Assembly: GCA_963674495.2 (NCBI GenBank)
Contig: CAXXLG010000002.1
Span: 496,001 to 560,000, forward strand
DNA: 64,000 bases
DNA from: RGIG3178 sp963674495
GTDB lineage: Bacteria > Bacillota > Clostridia > Christensenellales > QAND01
Direction: 5' to 3'
Below the pieces are notes generated by a model. It saw only the letters and a program-made list of their open reading frames with translations, did no database searches and was not told the origin of the DNA. Positions 8,127 to 16,695 of the stretch are shown one piece after another. How positions within the stretch are numbered: the stretch's first letter is position 1; each line of letters starts with the position of its first letter. The position numbers were made by a program, and so were the translations under genes.

Positions 8127-8307
8127 CTATGCCGCCGTACAATCCAGCGGCTTCAGTCTGCCAAAGATATGATCATATACCCCTTGCATGTTCGTACCCG
8201 CTGCGATGTCATCATCGGAATATAAGCCACTTTTTAGCAATCTTGAGATGGCAATAGTGTGGTGGGTTGGTATAAATCAATTCCCACAAAAGCTCTTCGT
8301 CCAACAT
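8127..8307 (-). pseudogene. Possible frameshifted small gene
   Basis: From the ATG at 8307 the frame reads MLDEELLWELIYTNPPHYCH and on to LKIAKKWLIFR before a stop. If the frame slips at the run of five A in the KK region, the reading continues as SGLYSDDDIAAGTNMQGVYD and ends GRLKPLDCTAA with a stop at 8127. The joined product of about 60 residues looks protein-like, but I recognise no family. This may equally be chance. Confidence 0.25.
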
Positions 8308-8667
8308 TCAATTATTGGAACATAGATGTTCTTAACGTTGAGGATCCCAAAGGGACCATGCACGCCCATTGAATACCATACCCGGGCGGCGGACGGGTTG
8401 AAAGAATGTTTGGGTTGTTTCCTTCTGCATAGCCAGTGCAGACACTCATCAGACATACAATAGCAACACATGGAGAAAACCATTCCGTTCTTTAATTAAC
8501 ATTGCCATACTGGATTTTCATTGACTCCTACAAATCCAGCGACACTGGATCAATTGCCACCGGCATGCGTAATGATGTCCTCCTTGTAAGACCGCTTTTT
8601 TGTCGACTTACCACCGTCCTATAACACGGTTTCTTATTGGACCCAGCTCCCGATAAAATGCGTATGG

Positions 8668-9504
8668 TCATTGTTTCTTCGCCAGGGCACACATCACGCG
8701 GCCCTTGGTCGCAAAGTCGGCGCCCGCCACATTGCCATAGAGGTCCACGTCACCAAATCCCGCGTCGGAAAGCTCTTGGGTCAATTCTTCAGCCGTAAAC
8801 GCATGGTTCCACAGATGATAACAGTGAAGCGCGCACTTTGTTAATACGATATACCGGTCCGTAAAGGTTTGCACATCATCATAGCGGAAGAACGAATGGA
8901 TCAACGCATGCGGCTCATCGCTCCAGAATCCCTGCCGTACGTATTGGATTTGCGTATCCTCTAGTCTGTTGCGATATTCACGCGGCGCAAACACATCAAA
9001 GAGAAAACATCCGCCCTTTTTTAGCGCACGGTAAACATTGAAAAGCAGCGCCCGCCTATCCTTGGGCGGCAATACGCCATAGTCGCAGTAGATCATGGTA
9101 ACGACGTCATATGCATTGATGTCCGTTAAATCCAGATAATTCTCCAGACGGTAGCGGATGGGCAAGCCCTTATCGCCTGCAATATTTTTGGCGTACTCGA
9201 TGGAACGCTGGGACAAATCGATGCCGGTCACATCGTAGCCGTACGAGCAAAACCGCTGCGCGTATAGCCCCGGCCCGCAGCCAAGGTCCAAAAGCCTGGG
9301 GTATTCTTCGGGCGGCAAACGATGCTTGATCCATGCAGCCGAACGGTCAACAAAAGCATGCTCGCGCGTCGCCCCCTCCAGATGGGGATCCAGATGCGCC
9401 TTGAGCATGCCCTTGGATACATGCACATCGTTCCAAAATTCCGCGGAACTTTTTTGATAAAGCGTAGGCCGCTGTTCAAGAATGGACAAAAGCTGCGTAT
9501 ACAC
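8668..9504 (-). CDS. Class I SAM-dependent methyltransferase
   Basis: A 278-residue protein. Motif I LLDLGCGPGLYAQRF and the acidic end of strand 2 (VTGIDLSQRSIEYA) define the AdoMet pocket; VVTMIYCDYGVLPPKDR and LKKGGCFLFDVFAP match motifs of the methyltransferase-11/25 type. The substrate is unknown. I chose the GTG at 9504, five bases after AAGGGGG; the frame could extend to 9570 but without a better site. It is the last gene of the leftward transketolase-rmuC operon, 65 bases after the kinase gene. Confidence 0.82.
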   Translation of the reverse strand: MYTQLLSILEQRPTLYQKSSAEFWNDVHVSKGMLKAHLDPHLEGATREHAFVDRSAAWIKHRLPPEEYPRLLDLGCGPGLYAQRFCSYGYDVTGIDLSQRSIEYAKNIAGDKGLPIRYRLENYLDLTDINAYDVVTMIYCDYGVLPPKDRRALLFNVYRALKKGGCFLFDVFAPREYRNRLEDTQIQYVRQGFWSDEPHALIHSFFRYDDVQTFTDRYIVLTKCALHCYHLWNHAFTAEELTQELSDAGFGDVDLYGNVAGADFATKGRVMCALAKKQ

Positions 9505-9569
9505 ACAATCCCCCTTCCCGCTTGCAAAGTCTGCGCATGTCAGACGCAAACGGCACGGCTTGTTATGCA

Positions 9570-10403
9570 CTAAACGTTCAGGCCAATGACAGTGCAGGGA
9601 ACGCGGCCTGCGATCAGATCGCTCAGGCGGTATCGTGCATGGCCGATGATGACGGTGGTTCCCTCCATCGCGGGCTTCTTGATGAACTCAAGCTTGGCAT
9701 GTGCGCCGTTGGATCCCTGTCGGCTGGCACCGATGCAATGCTTCTGATGCCGGGTGATCAGCGCTTCAAGCGCCTGCGGCGTATTGGCCTTGATCTCATG
9801 GATCAGTGTCTTTGCATCGTTGGGATCCATGTATATCCCGTCCACGCTGGACAGGATCACCAACGTACGTGCGCGAACAATGCTTGTGATAACCGCCGCG
9901 GTCTCATCGTTGTCGATGCATTCCACCACCGGCCCGTCGGTACGCGATTGAATCTGCATCAGCTCCATCCGTCTGTTTTCGGCAAAGGATACGGGGTCGT
10001 TGTAGTTTACGATGGGGATGGCCTTTTGGTCCTTGGCGCGAATTAAAAATCTCCTAAGGTGTTCTCGCTTTTCCGGATCGTTAAAATGCAGGTGCTCCAC
10101 CAAAACCTGTCGCACCGAATAGGACGGGTGGATGAACCGCCGGTAGTTTTCCATGAGAATGGACTGTCCCTGTGCGGCATAATCCGTCTTGACCTCATCG
10201 ATGTTGCCACATAGTTCCTTTGAATTGCGCTTGATATAATCCAACCGTCCAATTTCCGTCGCGCCGGAAGACACCCAAATCATGCCCGGCCTCAACTCGC
10301 TCGAAAGCCGCGCAATGATATTATAGTCGATGTCGTTGTCCTCCTTGCGGACAAGTGCCATCGATCCGATCTTGCCCACAAGGTCATATCCAAAACCACT
10401 CAC
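9570..10403 (-). CDS. Glutamate 5-kinase-like amino acid kinase
   Basis: A 277-residue member of the amino acid kinase family. LVGKIGSMAL at the N terminus, WVSSGATEIG, QGQSILMENYRRF and PIVNYNDPVS correspond to the G-S, SSGA, GQ and PI(I/V)NEND stretches of ProB. SSVDGIYMDPND matches the ADP/phosphate segment. It lacks a C-terminal PUA domain and deviates from ProB (NYND for NEND), so it may phosphorylate another substrate. No proA is nearby. The GTG start at 10403 overlaps the rmuC stop (GCGTGA) behind GGAGAAC, so it is coupled to rmuC. Confidence 0.7.
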   Translation of the reverse strand: MSGFGYDLVGKIGSMALVRKEDNDIDYNIIARLSSELRPGMIWVSSGATEIGRLDYIKRNSKELCGNIDEVKTDYAAQGQSILMENYRRFIHPSYSVRQVLVEHLHFNDPEKREHLRRFLIRAKDQKAIPIVNYNDPVSFAENRRMELMQIQSRTDGPVVECIDNDETAAVITSIVRARTLVILSSVDGIYMDPNDAKTLIHEIKANTPQALEALITRHQKHCIGASRQGSNGAHAKLEFIKKPAMEGTTVIIGHARYRLSDLIAGRVPCTVIGLNV

Positions 10404-11746
10404 GCGTTCTCCTCCCCTTCTTCTTCTTCTACATCCCATTCCGACAGTTCCAACAACTGTTGGCTTTGCAATTCGGGAAGCTGTTCCACCGTGCGCAGCT
10501 TGCGCTGGATCTGCCGCGTCCGAACGCCGACAAGATCCTCCAACCGTGCATGAGCGGTTTCCAGCTGTTTCTTGGTGATATCCAAAACGCCGCCAAATTT
10601 CTCGAATTCGGTCTTGACCGCACCGAGTACGTTCCATACCTCGCTGCTGTGCTTTTGGATGGCAAGCGTCCGAAAGCCCATCTGCAGGCTGTTGAGAATC
10701 GCGGCCATGGTGGTTGGTCCCGCGATATTGATATGGTAATCACGCTGGAGTGTCTCCACCAGCCCGATGCGTACTACCTCTGCGTATAGGCCTTCAAACG
10801 GCAAAAACATGACCGCGAAATCCGTCGTGTTGGGCGGATCGATGTACTTGTCCCGTATCGACTTGGCAAAGGTCTTGATGGTCCGTTCCAGATTTTTCGT
10901 TGCGGTTAATACCCGTGCGGCATCGGCGGTGTCATAGGCCTCCAACAGCGTGCTGTACGCGTCGACGGGAAACTTGGCGTCGATGGGCAAATAGACCGCG
11001 CCCTCGTCGCCACCGGGCAGCTTCACCGCGTACTCCACAGGGTTGTTGCTGCCTTTTTTAGTCACCACATTGCATTCGTATTGTTGGGACGACAGTATCT
11101 GCTCCAAAATCGCACCGAGCTGGATCTCACCCAAAATGCCGCGTGTCTTGACACCGGAGAGCACCTTTTTCAGATCGCCCACCCCGATGGCCAGCGTCTG
11201 CATCTCTCCCAACCCCTTGTACACCTGTTCCAACCGCTCGCTGACATGCTTAAACGACTGGCCGATGCGCTCTTCCAACGTCTTTTGCAGCTTCTCATCC
11301 ACTGTCTGACGCATCTGTTCCAGCTGTTTTTGATTGTCCGTCTGCATCGCCGTGATACGCTTCTCCATGGTGTTTCGTATCAGGTCCAGCCGCTGCTCGG
11401 TATGGCGCATCAACTCCGCCATTCTAAGATCCATAGCGCGTAGGCTCTCCGCAATGCTCTTTTGCAGCGTATCCTGCCGCAAATTCAGATTCTGGCTCAA
11501 TTCGAACAACCGCTTATCCTGTATGCCGGCGGCCTGTATTTGCGCGCTGTTCAATACATCGCCCAGCGTGCGCATGCTGTTTTGAACCGTCTGCTCGTTG
11601 TCCTTTCGTACAGACGCAATCGCTTCCAACAGCTGCCTGTCGCGCTGTCCGCCCTCCACCCTGTGGTTTTGGCGCAATAGAAGCCCCAAAACCAACAACA
11701 GTAATAATATGACGGCAACGCCAAGCCCGATCAGCACAATGTCCAT
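10400..11746 (-). CDS. rmuC: DNA recombination protein RmuC
   Basis: A 448-residue protein. One N-terminal membrane helix (residues 1-25) is followed by a long coiled coil (about 30-190) and the RmuC domain, with LGEIQLGAILEQILSSQQYE, YLPIDAKFPVDAYSTLLEA and PPNTTDFAVMFLPFEGLYAE as landmarks. RmuC proteins limit DNA inversions and rearrangements in E. coli and resemble nucleases, but the biochemistry is poorly known. The ATG at 11746 follows GGGGGTGAAG. The C terminus is acidic (EEEEGEEN). It lies 47 bases after transketolase. Confidence 0.9.
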   Translation of the reverse strand: MDIVLIGLGVAVILLLLLVLGLLLRQNHRVEGGQRDRQLLEAIASVRKDNEQTVQNSMRTLGDVLNSAQIQAAGIQDKRLFELSQNLNLRQDTLQKSIAESLRAMDLRMAELMRHTEQRLDLIRNTMEKRITAMQTDNQKQLEQMRQTVDEKLQKTLEERIGQSFKHVSERLEQVYKGLGEMQTLAIGVGDLKKVLSGVKTRGILGEIQLGAILEQILSSQQYECNVVTKKGSNNPVEYAVKLPGGDEGAVYLPIDAKFPVDAYSTLLEAYDTADAARVLTATKNLERTIKTFAKSIRDKYIDPPNTTDFAVMFLPFEGLYAEVVRIGLVETLQRDYHINIAGPTTMAAILNSLQMGFRTLAIQKHSSEVWNVLGAVKTEFEKFGGVLDITKKQLETAHARLEDLVGVRTRQIQRKLRTVEQLPELQSQQLLELSEWDVEEEEGEENA

Positions 11747-11793
11747 CTTCACCCCCGTATAGTCCGAATTGTCACCAATCCAAACAAACCCGT

Positions 11794-13776
11794 CTATTGA
11801 CCAACGCTGTCCAAAAGGCGTTGCGCCGTACCCACAACATTTTTCACCGTAAACCCGTAGGCCATAAACAGCTCGGCCGCGGGTGCGCTTGCGCCGAAAT
11901 GATCCAGGCAAATGCACGCCCCATCATGGCCCACAACGCGGTGCCAACCCAACGACGACCCCGCTTCCACCGCAACACGTGCGGCACAGGCCTTGGGCAG
12001 TATCTTTTCGCGGTAGGCTTCATCCTGCTCGTAGAACAACTCCATGCAAGGCATGCTGACAACACGCACGCGTCTGTTGAGGGCGCGCAGTACCGCCGCT
12101 GCCTCTTCGCACAGTGCCACCTCGCTACCGGTGCCGATGAGAATCAACTCGGGCTCACCGTCGCTGTCGGACAGAACGTACGCGCCACGTTTCGCTTCAA
12201 GCCCCGAACCCTCGTACATTGGAAGGTTCTGTCTGGACAGCGCCAGCAGCGTTGGCCCCTCAAACGAAAGTGCATGCAGATAGGCCGCCACCGTTTCCTT
12301 CGCATCGGCCGGTCTGAATATATGGCAATTGGGCATGGCGCGGAACGATGCTAGCTGCTCCACCGGTTGGTGCGTAGCACCATCCTCGCCTACACCAATG
12401 CTGTCGTGCGTCAACACGTAGATGACGCCCTGATGCATGATGGCGCTTAAGCGCAACGCCGCGCGCAGATAATCGGAGAACACCAAATACGTCGCGACGT
12501 ACGGGCGTACGCCGCCATGCAGGCTCAAACCGTTGGCGATGGCCGCCATAGCAAATTCACGGATGCCGAAATGCACATTTTTGCCTTCGTAGCAATCGGA
12601 TGCGAAATACGGTTCACCATTGAGTTCCGTTTTGTTAGACGGTGCAAGATCGGCGCTGCCACCGAACAGACCGGGCATCATATCATTGAGCTGGTTGAGC
12701 AGGGTGCTGGACGCGTTGCGCGTCGCGCCGGCCTTGGCGGCAGACAGCAGTGCGTCAACATCCACGTCTTGCGGCAAACCCTTCTCAAACGATTTTTTGT
12801 ATTGCGCATATAGCTCGGGAAACGCTTGTTGATAATTTTGCATCATATCTTCCCACTGCAAGCGTTTCTGCTCCCCGGATTTTGCGTACGCGCGGCAAGT
12901 GTCATAGACCTCATCCGGCACCACAAACGCTTCGTCAAGCGGCCAGTCAAGATTTTTCCGCAAGGCTGCCGTATTGTTTGCGCCCAGCGGCGACCCATGC
13001 GACTTTTCGCTACCCGCAAGCGGCGAATGGCATGCAATCTGCGTATCCACCATGATCAGGTTCGGCTTGTCCGATTGCTTGCAGTCCTCAATGGCCTGCA
13101 CAATGCCGTCCATATCATCGCCGCCTATGCCTTCGATCACGTTCCAGCCGTAAGCGCGGTACCGTGCCGCTACATCCTCATCGAATGCGTCGTCAATGCA
13201 CCCTTCGATGGTGATCCGGTTGTGGTCGTACAGCACGATTAGATTTTTCAGTTTGAGCGTCCCCGCCAGTGACGATGCCTCGGCGGACACACCCTCCTGC
13301 AAGCAGCCATCGCCGCTCAGCGCAAACGTGTAATGATCGCTGACCGCGTAGCCGGGCCGGTTGAATTTGGCGCCGAGATGAGCTTGGGCCATCGCAAAGC
13401 CCACAGCTATACCGATTCCCTGCCCAAGCGGACCCGTTGTCGCCTCCACGCCCACCGTCAGACCGTATTCGGGATGCCCCGCCGTCTTGCTGCCAAACTG
13501 GCGGAACCGTTTGATCTGGTCAAGCGGTAGATCGTAACCAAATAGGTGCAACAGCGCATACAGCAACATGCTGCCATGCCCCGCGGACAATACGAACCTG
13601 TCCCGGTTGTGCCAGTCTGGACAAGCGGGGTCGTGCGCCATTTCCTTGGCAAACAGCGCATACCCCATGGGAGCGGCATCCAGCACCATACCAGGATGGC
13701 CACTGTTGGCCTTGTCGATCGCATCCGATCCTAAAATGCGGATCGCGTTGATACAGAGTTGATCCTGCTTTTTCAT
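11794..13776 (-). CDS. tkt: Transketolase
   Basis: A full-length 660-residue transketolase. It moves two-carbon ketol units between sugar phosphates in the pentose phosphate pathway, using thiamine diphosphate. N-terminal landmarks are KANSGHPGMVLDAAPMGYAL and DRFVLSAGHGSMLLYALLHL. The thiamine/Mg site is GDGCLQEGVSAEASSLAG with a following DHNRITIEG. The pyrimidine-binding half contains FGIREFAMAAIANGL and THDSIGVGEDGATHQPVEQL. AGGAGG lies nine bases before the ATG. It sits 12 bases after the DUF2461 gene and begins the core of this operon. Confidence 0.97.
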   Translation of the reverse strand: MKKQDQLCINAIRILGSDAIDKANSGHPGMVLDAAPMGYALFAKEMAHDPACPDWHNRDRFVLSAGHGSMLLYALLHLFGYDLPLDQIKRFRQFGSKTAGHPEYGLTVGVEATTGPLGQGIGIAVGFAMAQAHLGAKFNRPGYAVSDHYTFALSGDGCLQEGVSAEASSLAGTLKLKNLIVLYDHNRITIEGCIDDAFDEDVAARYRAYGWNVIEGIGGDDMDGIVQAIEDCKQSDKPNLIMVDTQIACHSPLAGSEKSHGSPLGANNTAALRKNLDWPLDEAFVVPDEVYDTCRAYAKSGEQKRLQWEDMMQNYQQAFPELYAQYKKSFEKGLPQDVDVDALLSAAKAGATRNASSTLLNQLNDMMPGLFGGSADLAPSNKTELNGEPYFASDCYEGKNVHFGIREFAMAAIANGLSLHGGVRPYVATYLVFSDYLRAALRLSAIMHQGVIYVLTHDSIGVGEDGATHQPVEQLASFRAMPNCHIFRPADAKETVAAYLHALSFEGPTLLALSRQNLPMYEGSGLEAKRGAYVLSDSDGEPELILIGTGSEVALCEEAAAVLRALNRRVRVVSMPCMELFYEQDEAYREKILPKACAARVAVEAGSSLGWHRVVGHDGACICLDHFGASAPAAELFMAYGFTVKNVVGTAQRLLDSVGQ

Positions 13777-13788
13777 CGTTCTTTCCTC

Positions 13789-14457
13789 CTAATCCACGTT
13801 TAATCCTCTTCGTAAAAACGTATACATGGGAATAAGTTCCCGTATATAATCCTGAAGCTCAGCTACAAAACCCGGCTTCATGGTATCGGTCAACGGTATT
13901 GCTTTGCGATAGGAGAACCACCGCTTCTGTCCAAACGCATACACATCTTTACTGTCCGCCTTCGTCATCGCTCTTTTGTAGTCTTCCCCCGAAAATTCGT
14001 AACCTTTCGCCAGCAGCGCCGCATGAAACTGTGTATACTCCGCCCCATGGTGCTGCACATATTGGCGTATCACGTTGCGCGCCCGCGTTGACGACTCATG
14101 CATGCCCATAAAAACCGATGAACCACGCGGCGAGATGGAAAAACAGAAACCAAGATGGAAATCCTCGTGTTTTCTTCTAAAGTCCAACCACATATAATCG
14201 CGGTACGGTTGCTTGTTGTGCGAAAAACGCGTATCCCGTCGAATGCGCGATATCGTACCGCCCATCACGGGCCGATAATCGATATTCGGGTCCACCGGAA
14301 ACAGTACCTGTTCACACACCTGTGACAATTCCTTGAGCGGCGCCAATACGTGTTCGTTGAATACATCACGTTTTAGCTGCATTGTTTGCGGCGTATTGTT
14401 AAAACCAAGTTCCATAAAAAAAGCAAAGGCCTGTTGCGAGAATCCGGTAAACGCCAT
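13789..14457 (-). CDS. DUF2461 / TIGR02453 family protein
   Basis: A 222-residue protein of the DUF2461 family. Landmarks are RIRRDTRFSHNKQPYRDYMW, the following HLGFCFSISPRGSSVFMGM, and the end GFVAELQDYIRELIPMYTFL. The function of the family is not known to me. The ATG at 14457 is chosen because GGGAG lies six bases before it; two ATGs farther upstream in frame would start before or within the promoter. First gene of the leftward operon through transketolase, rmuC, the kinase and the methyltransferase. Confidence 0.85.
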   Translation of the reverse strand: MAFTGFSQQAFAFFMELGFNNTPQTMQLKRDVFNEHVLAPLKELSQVCEQVLFPVDPNIDYRPVMGGTISRIRRDTRFSHNKQPYRDYMWLDFRRKHEDFHLGFCFSISPRGSSVFMGMHESSTRARNVIRQYVQHHGAEYTQFHAALLAKGYEFSGEDYKRAMTKADSKDVYAFGQKRWFSYRKAIPLTDTMKPGFVAELQDYIRELIPMYTFLRRGLNVD

Positions 14458-14476
14458 GTTCATCTCCCTATGGTTC

Positions 14477-14505
14477 ATTATAGCCAAAATCCAACGGTGT
14501 TCCAA
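14477..14505 (-). promoter_or_regulatory. Promoter of the DUF2461-tkt-rmuC operon
   Basis: Reading leftward, TTGGAA (complement of 14500-14505), 17 bases, perfect TATAAT (complement of 14477-14482). The expected leader is very short, about 15 bases. Confidence 0.7.
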
Positions 14506-14540
14506 GTCCAAACTTTAATATTGTGTAAGTAAGTCAAAAC

Positions 14541-14572
14541 GCTCCCCCCCGAACGGCTGTTTGGGGGGGAGC
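14541..14572 (-). terminator. Strong hairpin after the surface-protein gene
   Basis: GCTCCCCCCC and GGGGGGGAGC form a perfect 10-bp stem around a 12-base loop, eight bases after the stop codon at 14580. Reading leftward it is followed by GTTTTG, a weak T run. Confidence 0.65.
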
Positions 14573-14579
14573 GGATGAA

Positions 14580-16664
14580 TCATCTCCTGCGTCGGGGTCG
14601 AAGCGGCGGCAAATCGTCATCATCCTCGTTCTCGTATTTAAGATGCACCTGCGGCTTCTCCTCGTCCTGCATAGACGGGCGTCTGCGCCGAAGCTGCGCT
14701 TCCCTGTCCTCGTCGTACAACGGGTCGTTTTGCTCCCGTCCGGATGCCTTCCGCGGTCTCCTTGTTTGACTCGCATCGTCCACACGACGCGGGCCGCCGT
14801 CCAGGGGCTCGCGGTGCAATTGGGGTTTTTCTTCTTTGTGTCGCGAAAACTCCGCGGGACCGAACACCGCGCTTTCCGTTTCCTCCACGATGCCCTCATT
14901 CTGGCGCGGCATAAACGAATCCTCCTCGTCGCGCAACGTGTAGGTGCGCCTCTTGCCCGGCGAATGGAGGGGTCTGCCCGTACTGGTTGAAGTCAATCCG
15001 CTTTTTAAGATAGGCTGCGTTTGTTCCATGGCGGATGTACGTCTTCGGACGCGATCATCCCGCGGATCGCCCAAGGCCCCCTTCGGATCGCGTGCAGCAA
15101 AAAGCGCATCGTCATCGTTCCAATCCGCATCGGTATCGCGTCGTCTGCGCGGCTTACCGCCACTGCCGCCACCCTTGGGTCTGTTGCCCTTGTTGCGCTT
15201 TTCCTGGATTATCAGTACGACCAGCGTGATGCCGGCCAATACGATAAGTACCACAATCACAATCATCACGATGAACAACGTGCTCAACGAATCCGTGCTG
15301 CTAGGATCGACAATTTCGGGCGTAGGCGTGCCAACCCCGCTGGTGACCACCACTTCCGCAGAGGCCGGTTCAATATCGGTGCCGGTGGGATCGGTGCCGG
15401 TTGCGGTAAATGTGAACGCGCCGGCGTTCTGTAGTGTGGCGGTCTTGGGGGGCAACTGTTGCTGGCCGCCTGGCGCCAACGTCACGATGGAACCGATGTT
15501 GCCCAGCGATGCCTCGCTGACGCTGATACCCGAGATGGCCTGCCCGCTGATATTCTGTATCGTTACGGTGAAAGTAACTTCCCCCGGGAACGACGTCATG
15601 GCCACGGGGCTGGCGGAAACCGTCATCGACAATGGACTTTCGCCGGGTATCAACCCGTTTACGTTGATCAAAATGGCGTCCGAGGTCTTTGTAGCCGTGT
15701 CCGTTCCGGACGGATAGGATATGGTAAACGAAACCGACCGACCCGTCGTCATTTCAGTTTCATAGGTAATGACAAGCGTTTTGGGCGTACTGCCTGTGGT
15801 GGCGGCGATACTGGAAGAACTTCGAATGATATTCCCCAAATCATCCGTCACCTTGATGCCCGTCACCGCCACTGGACTGTCGTTCTGTATCGTGATGGTA
15901 AACACCACGGTTTCGCCTGCGTTGATCTCGGTCTTGTCCGCAGTGGCCTGGACGGACAGGTTCGCATTCTCTATTTTGATGGTTAGTGATTCCAAAGACT
16001 TGGTTCTGTTCACGCCATTTGCCGTATACTCCACCTTGGGTACTGAGGTTGTCTCCGCTAGGACGGTGACGGTGGAGGTTACCTGTTTGGATTCCCCCGC
16101 ATTGAGCGTCAGGCCGGACAGAATGGTGCCATCCACACACGAGTCGGTCAGTTTCAAATTCGTAATGGTTGCGACTCCGTTATTTTTTAAATTATATGTC
16201 AGTTTGACCGAATCGCCCTTTTGCACCTTTTTGTTGTTGACTGTGCGTGTAAAAGCAAGCGAAACAGTCTCCTCCTGTTGCGCAACGGTAAACGTTTTGG
16301 TGTTTGTCCCCGCAGGCCAATCAATTGTCAACGTAAGCTCGATGTCTACCTCATTGGAGGCGATGGGCACATCCATCGTGAATGCGTGCGAGCCGCCCGC
16401 CACAATGGTTTCGTTGATATCAAGCATCGTTGTACCAACCGTCAACGTTACGGTGGTGATATCCTCGGCCGTTGTATTTTCCAATGTGCCGGATAACGTC
16501 ACATCCCCACCCGAAGCGGACACGCTGCTCGGCGATATGGTAAGACCCGTGACCTGCAACGTTCCCTCCGCATGGGCGGTGGGTGAAAATCCTCCGACAC
16601 CGCACAAAAGGAGTGTGACGCAAAACGCCATGCAAAGCCTACGCAACACGCTTGTTCGATTCAT
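14580..16664 (-). CDS. Membrane-anchored surface protein with repeated Ig-like domains
   Basis: A 694-residue protein. A signal peptide (VLRRLCMAFCVTLLLCGVGG, ending near AHA) leads into about 460 outside residues made of four or five repeated beta-sandwich units of the CARDB/DUF11 type. Each unit has a phrase like VVFTITIQNDSPVAVTGIKV or VTFTVTIQNISGQAISGISV. A single helix (LFIVMIVIVVLIVLAGITLV) crosses the membrane. The roughly 200-residue cytoplasmic tail is extremely charged and low in complexity, begins KRNKGNRPKGGG and ends LPPLRPRRRR. Adhesion, wall or envelope organisation is plausible but unproven. The ATG at 16664 follows TTGGGAGGAC. Last gene of the tyrS-ilvE operon, 31 bases after ilvE. 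Confidence 0.8.
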   Translation of the reverse strand: MNRTSVLRRLCMAFCVTLLLCGVGGFSPTAHAEGTLQVTGLTISPSSVSASGGDVTLSGTLENTTAEDITTVTLTVGTTMLDINETIVAGGSHAFTMDVPIASNEVDIELTLTIDWPAGTNTKTFTVAQQEETVSLAFTRTVNNKKVQKGDSVKLTYNLKNNGVATITNLKLTDSCVDGTILSGLTLNAGESKQVTSTVTVLAETTSVPKVEYTANGVNRTKSLESLTIKIENANLSVQATADKTEINAGETVVFTITIQNDSPVAVTGIKVTDDLGNIIRSSSSIAATTGSTPKTLVITYETEMTTGRSVSFTISYPSGTDTATKTSDAILINVNGLIPGESPLSMTVSASPVAMTSFPGEVTFTVTIQNISGQAISGISVSEASLGNIGSIVTLAPGGQQQLPPKTATLQNAGAFTFTATGTDPTGTDIEPASAEVVVTSGVGTPTPEIVDPSSTDSLSTLFIVMIVIVVLIVLAGITLVVLIIQEKRNKGNRPKGGGSGGKPRRRRDTDADWNDDDALFAARDPKGALGDPRDDRVRRRTSAMEQTQPILKSGLTSTSTGRPLHSPGKRRTYTLRDEEDSFMPRQNEGIVEETESAVFGPAEFSRHKEEKPQLHREPLDGGPRRVDDASQTRRPRKASGREQNDPLYDEDREAQLRRRRPSMQDEEKPQVHLKYENEDDDDLPPLRPRRRR

Positions 16665-16695
16665 TCTATGTCCTCCCAAGACGACGCGACGTCTT

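Larger units (their letters stand above)
7967..8667. other. Gene-poor stretch of 700 bases
   Basis: More AT-rich than its surroundings. It holds a -10 box at its left end and one probable decayed small gene (8127-8307). The rest shows short open frames on both strands without ribosome sites or recognisable products. Confidence 0.5.
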
